Origin: Symbiodinium natans
Lineage: Eukaryota > Sar > Dinophyceae > Suessiales > Symbiodiniaceae
Reading direction: 5' to 3'
DNA length: 62,000 nt
Assembly: GCA_905221605.1 (NCBI GenBank)
Contig: CAJNDS010002716.1
Span: 1-62,000 of the forward strand
Shown: in pieces, positions 10,788-19,320 of the stretch
How positions within the stretch are numbered: position 1 is the first letter of the stretch
Layout: every line of letters begins with the position of its first letter
The notes under the pieces: model-generated
Database searches by the model: none
Told to the model about the DNA's origin: nothing
Seen by the model: only the letters and a program-made list of their open reading frames with translations
Program-made: the position numbers and the translations under genes

Positions 10788-12065
10788 CAGCTTTTTTGGC
10801 TTCAGCGGGCACTTGGTAACCGGGTGGTCACCACCACACTTGTAGATGATGCAACCATGATCACCCCTCTGACAATTGGCGTCCGTGAGGTTGAAACCGT
10901 AGCAGACCTTGTTGCCCTTCTTGTTCCATGCGGACGCTCCCTGGTAACGTAGGCCCTCGGGTAGCCATTCCGACTTGCCAGCCCCGTAACCTTTCCCTAT
11001 GCCAGCCTTCTCCTTGCCCTTGGGTGAGGGTTTGCCCTTTCCGGACCATGACTCGAAGCCCCTAGGGCTCCAAAAGGACTTCCCCTTGCCCGGCTTGCCC
11101 TTGTTCGGAGCATGCTCGTACGGATGACTACGGTTGCCTTTTCCCAATCGCAACTTTCCTCCACCTTCAAAATCCCCCAAAGGAAGGAGCGCAACGATCA
11201 AATCGTAATCCTGCAGCACCGAAGAAATCCTGGCATCCAAAGGCAAAGTCCCCAATGCGTCTGCACGAACCTCTGCTCCTGCCTCGGACATCTTTGCGAA
11301 CGCTAACTTGTCAGCTCGCAGAATCTGCCTCAAGCAAACCTTACGGTAACCCTGTTGAGCTGGTTTGGTGAGGTACTTGAAAAGCGAGGAGACGTAAGCC
11401 TCACGCTTGTCCCAACTAATCAGCCTGGCGAATGCATATGCAACTCCCCGCCTTCTAAGGGCGTTTAACACCTGGAGGGATCCCTCTATATCACGATCTT
11501 CCATGCCAGAGGACTCCGTAACTTTGAGTTTTCCCCCTTCGAGGGAGAGGCTGGTGGTCAACGGCTTCAAGTTCTGAACTTCCTCCTCGCGGCTGTGGCA
11601 TTTTTCCGGGCCAATGTACTTAAGGCATCGGTTTTCCCACTGCTGAACGGTCATGTCCAACAAGGCATGACTAGGCTCTAACTGGCCAGTCAGGGAAATC
11701 CCCGAAAGCTGAGTGCGCAACTGGTCCATGCGTGCATTACGCTCAGCGAGTCCCACCTTCTTAGGTGCAACACCCTCGGATGGTTCTGCCATGTCCTTAA
11801 GGGAGGCTACCAACATCGTCTGGGCCTCAAGAATCAACCGTCTCAGTGATGCCTTCTCGCCCACCGTAAGGTCTGCCAATACTGCTGTGCTCCATGTATC
11901 GAAATCCGATTGAGCCAGGAGTTGCCCCGGCTGGCCCACGCAAAAGGCTAACTGAGCCAAGGTTTTGACCCCTTTAGCAGTCAGTGCATCAACGACCCGC
12001 TTGGTCAGCAAAATCTCCTCTGCTCGCTGGAGGAAGTAAGGGGCCGAATCCACGGAACTTGTCAT
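10785..12065 (-). CDS. Gag-like protein with C-terminal zinc knuckle (426 aa)
   Basis: Intact ATG-started frame. The N-terminal ~280 residues are helical, consistent with a capsid-like region. Residues ~290-375 are Gly/Lys/Ser-rich and basic (many GKG repeats), probably RNA-binding. The C-terminus has Cys388, Cys398, Cys405, Cys410, His414 and Cys419. The last four fit C-x4-C-x3-H-x4-C, a variant of the retroviral-type knuckle. It would package the element RNA. It follows the recombinase by 145 bp on the same strand and ends at a UGA that is in frame with pol. No frameshift is seen in this gene, unlike pol. The Gag role is inferred from position and the knuckle; sequence similarity for the N-terminal part was not recognised. 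Confidence 0.75.
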   Translation of the reverse strand: MTSSVDSAPYFLQRAEEILLTKRVVDALTAKGVKTLAQLAFCVGQPGQLLAQSDFDTWSTAVLADLTVGEKASLRRLILEAQTMLVASLKDMAEPSEGVAPKKVGLAERNARMDQLRTQLSGISLTGQLEPSHALLDMTVQQWENRCLKYIGPEKCHSREEEVQNLKPLTTSLSLEGGKLKVTESSGMEDRDIEGSLQVLNALRRRGVAYAFARLISWDKREAYVSSLFKYLTKPAQQGYRKVCLRQILRADKLAFAKMSEAGAEVRADALGTLPLDARISSVLQDYDLIVALLPLGDFEGGGKLRLGKGNRSHPYEHAPNKGKPGKGKSFWSPRGFESWSGKGKPSPKGKEKAGIGKGYGAGKSEWLPEGLRYQGASAWNKKGNKVCYGFNLTDANCQRGDHGCIIYKCGGDHPVTKCPLKPKKL

Positions 12066-12210
12066 GGCTGCTACAAGCTAGACGAGCCAAACAAACACTC
12101 GCAAGCAGAGACCTCACACCTGAGTCTACGCGATGGCATGACAGCAAACTCACCCTGATCTTTTCCAACGGAGCTCGTGCTCACCATTTCCCCATCAGGG
12201 GAAACTGGCA

Positions 12211-13950
12211 CTAAGAGAAACATTTAGTACACTGAGGATAAGCATGTGCCCTAACCATAGGAACGCGGTGGTAATGATCTCCAAAAGCTCTACCGCACAA
12301 AAACAAAGCAGACCCAAGTGTGGTTCTGTGCAAGACCTGACTCGTAGGGTGAGCCCAGTACGAGGGACTCTCCGAATTATCCTCCTCTGAATCAGAAGCA
12401 TCTGAAACAACAGCCAAGGCAGCGTCCTGATCGTCGGTCGTGTCCCCCGGAGTGGTTTCATCATCTCCAGGTGCAACCGCAGCGGATTCCATGATCTTTT
12501 GACGGTTCCAGCCTTGAGCAAAGTGGCCGCTCCTAGTTTGGTCAGGAAAAAATTTTCCTGACGCAACCGCTTCCAGGATGATGATGTACTCACGCAACGC
12601 AGCACTCTGCAGCTCCCGACCGTACACCGCGTCTGATCCTGTAGCAGCGTCAGCGTGATGACCAAGAACACGCTTAGTCTCCCTCAGCATGCCGAATTTG
12701 GAGCACCACACCAGGATGGTCGCCTTGAGAGAATGACTAGACAATGGCTTTTCTGAATCAGGACGAGGAAGTAGGAAACGCAGCCAGCGGGTCACTTCAC
12801 TAGATGACAGGGGGTCCGAAGACCAGCTACCATCGGGCCGAGGGGCCGGCAGGAAGGGGACATCAATCCCATCATTCGGCAACCCAGCTTCATCTCTTAA
12901 CTCCAGCAGCACTTGTCCCAACGGGACTTTAGCAATACCAATTCCCGGAATCACCAAGGGAAGGATTCGGCGTTGCTGAGCATCAAGCCGTGAAGTTTTA
13001 TGGTAGAGGGTACCTAGTTCAATGAAACCGTGACTCCAATCCGCGCCACTCTTGTCAATAATCAAAGGTTGAATACAACGAACATCAGAAGCCCTAGCCC
13101 TGCCATAGAGCATGGCCAGAAAATGAACTGCACCACATCTGTCAATAAGAGAGATGCCCTCATCCTGAGCGATTGCATGAAGCTGCAACACCTCGTGTAC
13201 TTGCAGAGGGGGAGCCGGGTCCCATGGACTCTTGTTGGCCAGAGCTTTAGCCACCAGTCCGTTGACACGTGCACTTTGAAAAACCTCAAGACGTACCCGC
13301 AATCCCAGGGCATGATAACTCCACTTGATGGCCTTTAGACACGTATCCAAAGTGGATGCAGCCGTTCGGGGCAGCTTCAAGACGCAGTTGACAAAAGACC
13401 AAACGACCTTTTCAGGAAAAGGAGGAAGGTTCCCTGACTTCACCAGCCATTCACAAAATGTGCGAATTGGCCCCACATGCTTCAAGACTGTGGCTGGGGA
13501 TTTGCCAGCCAGAATCGCCTGCAATGAGTCCTGACCAGTCTCTGTATCATCCTCCATCAGAGTGCACAAGTCAAAGAAACTAGCAAAGGATTGGAGCAAG
13601 AGCAAAACCTTCTGATAAGCTTCGTGCTGACGGTCTCTTGAGCTCGCCCCCCGACGGGCCTTAACTGCACGAGTCCAGGCCTGGCAGTGCGACGCCGCCT
13701 TATCTGCTACACTTGTCGAAAACTGCGTGTCAGCGGTTGAGGCGGCCATCGGTAGTGGTCTCCCACCCTGATAAGGCACGCCCAACCTTTGAGGGAACAT
13801 CGCCTTCATCGGATCAAAAATGCACAACATACTCGGCTGTTCCCAAGGCTGGCTGGGCAAAGGCGAGCGTGCATGGACGTGGTTACGAAAGCAGAATTCA
13901 GTCTCGCTGGAGCTGGGGTCTCGACCGGACATGACGAAAAAGCCAATCAT
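12211..13950 (-). CDS. Tyrosine recombinase (DIRS-type integrase), 579 aa
   Basis: Intact frame starting ATG; a second Met is at residue 7. The core-binding, SAM-like helical region spans about residues 105-235 and the catalytic domain about 245-460. Candidate catalytic residues are Arg284 or Arg286 in LYGRARASDVR, Lys318 in YHKTSR, the H-x-x-R box as HSLK (His406, Lys409), His431 in VLGHH, and the nucleophile Tyr443 in DAVYGREL. The box is H-x-x-K; from memory this Lys variant is usual in dinoflagellate DIRS-like recombinases, so it need not mean loss of function. The C-terminal ~120 residues are acidic and low-complexity. The enzyme would integrate a circular DNA copy using the split repeats. 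It is encoded upstream of gag, whereas Ngaro elements place it last. Confidence 0.88.
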   Translation of the reverse strand: MIGFFVMSGRDPSSSETEFCFRNHVHARSPLPSQPWEQPSMLCIFDPMKAMFPQRLGVPYQGGRPLPMAASTADTQFSTSVADKAASHCQAWTRAVKARRGASSRDRQHEAYQKVLLLLQSFASFFDLCTLMEDDTETGQDSLQAILAGKSPATVLKHVGPIRTFCEWLVKSGNLPPFPEKVVWSFVNCVLKLPRTAASTLDTCLKAIKWSYHALGLRVRLEVFQSARVNGLVAKALANKSPWDPAPPLQVHEVLQLHAIAQDEGISLIDRCGAVHFLAMLYGRARASDVRCIQPLIIDKSGADWSHGFIELGTLYHKTSRLDAQQRRILPLVIPGIGIAKVPLGQVLLELRDEAGLPNDGIDVPFLPAPRPDGSWSSDPLSSSEVTRWLRFLLPRPDSEKPLSSHSLKATILVWCSKFGMLRETKRVLGHHADAATGSDAVYGRELQSAALREYIIILEAVASGKFFPDQTRSGHFAQGWNRQKIMESAAVAPGDDETTPGDTTDDQDAALAVVSDASDSEEDNSESPSYWAHPTSQVLHRTTLGSALFLCGRAFGDHYHRVPMVRAHAYPQCTKCFS

Positions 13951-14069
13951 ACACTCCCCAGATACTATATGAACAATTGAGCCGACGCATCACAAAAGCA
14001 ACAAATTGAGTTGTCCCTGCTGGAGAACTTGATGCATGTACAGAAAAGACCACATTCACATGTGCAAAC

Positions 14070-15450
14070 TCATTGTTTCCGATCTGCCCGATCGCTGCAG
14101 CCCGTGCTGTTCATACTAAGGGTCCGGCTCACCCTTTCAGCGAGGCACCCCACTGCTATGCCACGAAGCACAACATGCTTAGGCGAGAGCAGAAAATGCT
14201 CCCCAGAGCGCACTGAGCCCGCATCTCGGCATGCCGAATGGAGGTAGTCGTGTCCACCTTCCACCTGAGGGGTGGGCCCAGGAAGCTCAGCTTCCACCAC
14301 CAGCATAGCCCCTCCGAGGGACTTTGCTCGGCTCGCTGTCTTCTTCACAGCCGCCACCATGGAATCCTTCGAGTATCCCACCAGGGCACCACGAGCACTA
14401 AAGCCATAAGCCGGGAAGCCATCTTCCCGGTTGTCTCCCACGGTGATTTCTCCGCATTGGGCAACGCCAATCACCGAAGCAAAACTAGTGCCATGACACA
14501 TCGTGGCCTGGCTGGCATAGTTGGCATCATGGACAAAGCTCGGTCCCTTGATGTTGCAGCCCACGAACAAAACGTTTTGGCCCGGGACATCAAAAGTGAG
14601 CATCTCCGGTCCAACCTTCTGGGCCAAATCACCATCGCCCTCCAGCGGGCGGCCATAATGCCGGAAAGCCGCCATAATCGTGGCCATTCTTCCAGCCACT
14701 GCATCTGGCACCGAGAGGTGTGCCATGAGGGACTCACACTCCGAAGCCTCGGAAAATTTGGCCGCAATCTTGTACCAAGGGTACTTCCACCAGGGCTCAA
14801 GCTGCCCCTTCTCAACCAACTCACGTGCACTGAGAGGCCGATCCGTGGCCGCCCATGCAGCCGTGTTAGCCGACTCCCACAGGGCTTTGAGATATTCCCC
14901 GTCATCAGCGTCTTCATCCTCCAGGGTCTTCTCATCCGTTTCAGCCTTCTCAGCAGCTGATTTCCGGGCCGCAGCTGCCCGAATCTCCTCGGGTGTGGCT
15001 TCCTTAACATTGTAACTCGCAGCAGGCCTGCCACGATCTTCCTCTGGCTTGTTCTTCTTCCAAGCCTCGTTCTGCCACTTATTCCATGGCTTTCGTTGGG
15101 GTTGCCTCCACTGAGACTTCCAGCTATCCTTCCAGCTGGAGGCTGCCTCTCGCCCAACGCCACCCGTTGCAAGCAAAGCTTGGGAGGCCGGCGGCTGCAT
15201 CACCGGCACCTGTTGCCACACGTGCCCTGGGCTGGCCATGGGTAACGCAGGTGGTGGTGGCATGGGTGGTGGCGCCGTCTCGCGACGAGGTGGGGTGCTC
15301 CCACGGCTGCGCTCCGTCCTCCTGGACCTACGCCGACCCCTTGAACGATCTCTCGTTCGCTCTCTTGAGCGCGAGTCTGAGCTGCTGCGCCGCCTACGGC
15401 GACTGCTCCGGGACTCTGTCCCAAAAGGTGGCATCAATGGCCATGGGTAC
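14070..15450 (-). CDS. Arg/Ser-rich protein with PARP-like ADP-ribosyltransferase-type C-terminal domain (~460 aa)
   Basis: Intact frame; the first ATG is used as the start, three codons after a GTG (residue numbers count from the GTG). Residues ~17-62 form an SR/RS-rich basic tract like that of splicing factors. 65-90 is Pro-rich, 105-145 is Trp/Lys-rich, and 150-190 is acidic and helical. The C-terminal domain contains CHGTSFASVIGVAQCGEI (322-339), a Gly/Tyr block AYGFSARGALVGYS (351-364), GGAMLVVEAELPG (383-395) and GEHFLLSPKHVVLRGIAV (420-437). Order and spacing recall the H-Y-E fold: His-Gly-Thr, a Tyr strand, an [LI]-x-E-V-A-L-G strand, then Glu-[YH]-[IF]-[VL]. The middle Tyr is not cleanly aligned. 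It lies inside the retrotransposon, 119 bp upstream of the recombinase. The role is unknown; ADP-ribosylation or RNA/SR-protein binding are possibilities. Confidence 0.6.
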
Positions 15451-16181
15451 ATCTGGCCCACCAGGCACCTGCCTTCGTGTCACAGGTTTCCGTGCTCCTG
15501 CACAAAATGCCCCGGCCAGTCACGCCCCAAACTAAGGTTTTGGGCCAACGAAACACAAATATTTCACGAGCACTTGCTGCAAGGACCACATCTGTGCATA
15601 CCACCGATACTCTGCGGCGCCGATCCTTCCTTTCCTTGTTGATACACATCAAGTGTTTGCGAGGCCCTTCTCGGCCAGCCCTCGTGGGCTCTACGCTTTT
15701 CATGAGAGCACTTCTGGCTCGAGCTTTCGGCTCAGAATCAAGACACGACCTAGGTCGTGTGATCAAACTTACACAAAAAAGCAAGCCTCAAAACGATTCT
15801 CCAACACTGCACTGCATCACAATGCACATGAGTCTGTCACTCGTGAGGTCACAAAACAAGTGCACTCCTCCTCCAAACAACAAACAAAGCACCCAACAAC
15901 AATCCTCGGCAACAGGCAGCTAAGCCCGAGGCGAGATCTGCACCCGAATGTATCAAGCACTCTGAGCTCAGGGCCGACAACATAACTGATGCCACGATCC
16001 AATAGCATGACATGTGTCCTGATGTTAACCGAGACAGCATAAGCAAACACAGACTCTAAAAGTGCTCAAGCAGATAAGGTTTGACAGCACTCAGCCAAAC
16101 TCAAGCCGATGCACTGTTTTCTCTTGCCTTTTCTGACAAGATTTCGTCTATAGACAGTCACGTCTGTCACAATTTCACCAG
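15451..16181. other. Retrotransposon interval without a supported gene
   Basis: About 0.73 kb between the ADP-ribosyltransferase-like ORF and the small helical ORF. Only short frames with no recognisable domain are present on either strand. It may be a leader or intercistronic region carrying trans-splice acceptors; none can be assigned by eye. Confidence 0.5.
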
Positions 16182-16625
16182 TCATGGCGAGTATGGGCCA
16201 GGCCTCCGGCCAGGCCTGAAATGCCTCATGCGAACCGCTAACGATGGGAACTGAGGTGGAGGCATGGGCTCACGGTTGTACATCCTGATCCCCGCAATCG
16301 TCAAGGACCACACCATCATATCTGCATGCAGTCTAAACGACTCCTGAAGGTGCCTAAGTAAATCAAATTGCAGTTCAGCCATGTGTCGCAAAGCGTGGAT
16401 CGCCTGAAAGAGTTGTTCGACATCACAGCACAGAACTGACATTGATGTCTGCTGCTGACTCTGAGAAGTCAAAAACGACTCGCGAGCCTTGCGAATGTCA
16501 CCTTCCAAAGATGCAATATGTTGTAAACATCGGCGAAGACGAGAATGATGTTCCATAATTTTCGTATCAATCTCCCATAAAGCGACTCTTATCATATTCA
16601 CAGAAGCTGAAAGGACGGTCTGCAT
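16182..16625 (-). CDS. Small helical ORF at the 5' end of the retrotransposon (147 aa)
   Basis: First ORF after the SL-like sequence. The frame opens at a non-ATG codon at 16,667; the first ATG is at 16,625. The protein is mostly helical, with Leu/Ile/His heptad-like spacing in RLRRCLQHIASLEGDIRKAR, Cys-Cys in the middle and a Pro/Arg-rich basic tail. No family is recognised. Position suggests a structural or nucleic-acid-binding accessory protein, but this is inference. A chance frame is possible. Confidence 0.35.
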   Translation of the reverse strand: MQTVLSASVNMIRVALWEIDTKIMEHHSRLRRCLQHIASLEGDIRKARESFLTSQSQQQTSMSVLCCDVEQLFQAIHALRHMAELQFDLLRHLQESFRLHADMMVWSLTIAGIRMYNREPMPPPQFPSLAVRMRHFRPGRRPGPYSP

Positions 16626-16880
16626 GAGTCTCCACAGTGGAATCTTCCATGGGATGATTCTCGTCAATGTGGCGAGCTAGCGAATCCCTGAGGGCAGTCA
16701 TAAGTACCAACCCCCTGAAGCACTTCGAGCCTCAAAGAAAAACACGCGGTTCAAAACACATGTCCCTGCTCCACATAACCACTGCAGAAAGAAATGAGCA
16801 GCACTCAGGGCCGGGCTCATACCGTCTCCAACTCATGGAAAAAGATCACGGAAAGCTGATCGAAAACGTCTCACGAACGA

Positions 16881-16897
16881 CTTGAGCCAAAATGGCT
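16881..16897 (-). other. Spliced-leader (SL) relic at the A1/body junction
   Basis: The minus strand reads AGCCATTTTGGCTCAAG, 17 nt identical to the 3' part of the 22-nt dinoflagellate trans-spliced leader (D-CCGUAGCCAUUUUGGCUCAAG). It begins at the last base of repeat A1 (16,897). In the internal repeat copy the same position is followed by unrelated sequence (7,051 and lower). The body of the element follows the SL directly. Confidence 0.85.
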
Positions 16898-17145
16898 TGA
16901 TCTATCAGCCTCTAAGAGCACTTTCCGGGCATCCTGCCCCTCGAGAGGTCCCGCTGCGACGGGTGTATACAGTAAGTACAAACCCTGCACGAACAAGCAT
17001 AAAACTGATCGAGCAGTGAAAATAAGTTGTGCAAAAAGGCAAGCACTAAAACAACAAGCAAATGTTTTGTTCACTGCAACATTTTGAATGTTGTTTCCTT
17101 TGAACAATAAAGCTCTATCTTCTCCAGGTATTCGAAGAACGATAC
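16897..17145 (-). repeat. Terminal repeat A1 of the retrotransposon
   Basis: 249 bp: the 168-bp block (16,978-17,145) is identical to 6,051-6,218, and the 81-bp block (16,897-16,977) is identical to 7,052-7,132. Its outer edge (...AACGATAC) abuts resumed satellite at 17,146. It lacks the 238-bp B block found in the other two copies, as expected for A1. Confidence 0.93.
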
Positions 17146-17681
17146 GATTCTTCCGATTCCGATTCCGATTCTTCCGATTCCGATTCCGATCGTTCCGATT
17201 CCGATTCCGATCGTTCCGATTCCGACTCCGATCGTTCCGATTCCGATCGTTCCGATTCCGATCGTTCCGATTCCGATTCCGATTCCGATCGTTCCGACTC
17301 CGATTCCGATTCCGATCGCTCCGATTCCGATTCCGATTCCGATCGTTCCGATTGCGATTCCGATTCCGATCGTTCCGGTTCCGATTCCGATTCCGATCGT
17401 TCCGATTCCGATTCCGATTCCGATTCCGATCGTTCCGATTCCGATCGTTCCGATTCCGATCGTTCCGATTCCGATTCCGATTCCGACTCCGACTCCGATT
17501 CCGATTCCGATTCCGATTCCGATTCCGATTCCGATCGTTCCGATTCCGATTCCGATTCCGATTCCGATCGTTCCGATTCCGATTCCGATTCCGATTCCGA
17601 TTCCGATCGTTCCGACTCCGATTCCGATTCCGATTCCGACTCCGACTCCGATTCCGATTCCGACTCCGAATCCGACTCCGA
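17146..17681. repeat. Satellite block: TTCCGA/TTCCGATCG between the two insertions
   Basis: The same mixture of hexamers and nonamers as at 1-1,170, with CTCCGA variants towards the right. It separates the 11.1-kb retrotransposon from the 1.6-kb insertion. Long frames are again artefacts of the unit length. Confidence 0.95.
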
Positions 17682-19320
17682 TTTTTTTTTCCGAGTTGAG
17701 ATTGGTTTGCGAGTCCACCGTCTTGGTGTTTGGGACCGGAGTCCGTACTGCTATGTACCACTACACTATCTTGAGCAGCAGAGGCGACTGTACAGGTAAA
17801 GCCTTCTGCTACTGGTACCACTACTACTGAGGGTGTGACCTCAATCCTACGAGGTCTTTGCCTCAGCCTCTCACTAGAGGGTGGCACCTCTTGCTGCTGC
17901 TAAGCTCCACCGAGCTCCACCATCCGCTCCTCTTCTCCCTACTCGGTCAGGGGGTAGCCCCAGTCTCTGGGGTAGCCCTTTTTCTCTACCCAGCTTTGCT
18001 GAGAGGGAAATCTGCCATATCTGCTCAGCACGCAGCCCTGTGGGCCCTGGGCAGTGAAGTCCGCCAATTCACAGCCCGAGGATGCCACCTCCTCACTCCT
18101 GGTTCTGGTCTGGCACTCCAGGTCACTGTGCGGAGGGTTCCAGAAAGCACCTCATGCCTAATTACCCCGTGCGAGGGTGGATGAGACCACTTGACAAATT
18201 GGGTTTACATCACCGGGTTATGCCACTGCACCCCTCAACTCGTTATCTTTGGCGCAGGGTCGACGACCTCCCCTCGACAAGGCGCGGGGCCACGCTTTCC
18301 CCTCGATTCCCCATGCACAAGTGCACTGGCGCAGGGAACGACGCCGAGAGAAACATAAACCTCAGGTAGCACCTAGAGAAGGGGATCTCGCCTCTGGTAG
18401 CTGTCCCTCTCACAAGTGCCACAGTGTCTGGGATCTCGGGGAAGGCACCATCCTTAACCCCAGGGTCGGCGTGGATTAACTGCAGATGAGTCTCAGGCAG
18501 GGTCTAGGGCCTAGTCTAGGGCCTAGGTGGACAAAGAAAACTCCTGAACCTAAGCCTGGTAGGACTGGGCAATTCCCAGCATTGACAGAGGTCCGGAGGG
18601 CCCAATATACCACTCATCTCAAGAGGATGAACCTCTGGCTGTGTGAGTCACGAAGAAACTGCCAGACTGACCTCACACTCAAGCCATGTCCTTACACTGG
18701 CTAATACTCAGTGTTGGCGTTGCCCGGTACATGTCGCAGGCTTCTGCATGTAGCAGGCTTCCGGAAGGGGCATGTGCTTTGGCCCATTGGCCACTACATC
18801 ACGTTCCCTAATCGCCACTGCAGACTCCCAAACTTCCAGCTCCCTAACTTCCAGCTCTCCAGGGATTGCAAGCGGTGGCAACAGGCTGTACAGACCAGTT
18901 GCTCAGAGTTGCTCAAGTTCGCCGCAGCTCCGGCTTTCACTCTCTTACTAACCGTGCCTTGCGGTCCCCCCGAGCATACTGGGCTGATCCCTGCCCGCCG
19001 GCCCTTGCCCCTATCTGTTCGGGTCAGAGGGTCTGCACCTCTCTGCTGCCTCGGTGCCCCTTGGCCACGAGGCCTACGCAAGGCATCCCTGTTTTGCATG
19101 CTCGCTGAAACTCTGCTCAGGGACTAGGCATCGCGGAAGTGCCCTGCCCTGGTAGTTCGCTCCAGTCGAAGGATGCACCTTCCCTCTCGGCTCACCTCTG
19201 AGGTTATGATAGCCAGGCTATCCCTCTTAGAGGGTGGGCTCCATGGCATCTAGGCGGCTACCCCTACCTGAAAGCGGCCTACCACTTGCCTTCTCACTCG
19301 AGCCGAGAGCCTTGAGCCAA
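17682..19320 (-). mobile_element. Probable retroposed SL-bearing, A-tailed cDNA inserted in the satellite
   Basis: A 1.6-kb non-satellite segment. Read on the minus strand it begins TTGGCTCAAG (19,311-19,320), the last 10 nt of the dinoflagellate SL, and ends in a run of nine A (T9 at 17,682-17,690 on the plus strand). Both ends abut TTCCGA satellite. These are the marks of a trans-spliced, polyadenylated transcript copied back into the genome. The longest frames inside are only about 60-140 codons, and none gives a recognisable product. The minus frame next to the A-run (17,691-17,887) has no stop before the tail. The source gene is therefore unknown and the copy may be decayed or non-coding. 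Confidence 0.55.

Larger units (their letters stand above)
6051..17145 (-). mobile_element. DIRS-superfamily tyrosine-recombinase retrotransposon with split direct repeats (~11.1 kb)
   Basis: The element is inserted in the TTCCGA satellite and reads right to left. Three direct repeat copies define it: A1 (16,897-17,145), B1-A2 (7,052-7,538) and B2 (6,051-6,456). It encodes a small helical ORF, an Arg/Ser-rich ADP-ribosyltransferase-like ORF, a tyrosine recombinase, Gag with a zinc knuckle, and Pol (methyltransferase-like, RT with YFDD, RNase H). A tyrosine recombinase instead of a DDE integrase, together with the A1...B1A2...B2 arrangement, is what is known for Ngaro/PAT-like members of the DIRS order. 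Terminal copies differ by one base in 406, so insertion looks recent, but pol carries several frameshifts. The gene order, with recombinase upstream of gag-pol, differs from the usual Ngaro order. No clear target-site duplication can be called, because the flanking GATTC on both sides is also the satellite unit. Confidence 0.9.

Noticed and set aside
6046-17150. GATTC on both sides of the retrotransposon as a 5-bp target-site duplication.
   Set aside because: GATTC is part of the TTCCGA satellite and would flank any insertion here. Tyrosine-recombinase elements are not expected to make target duplications.
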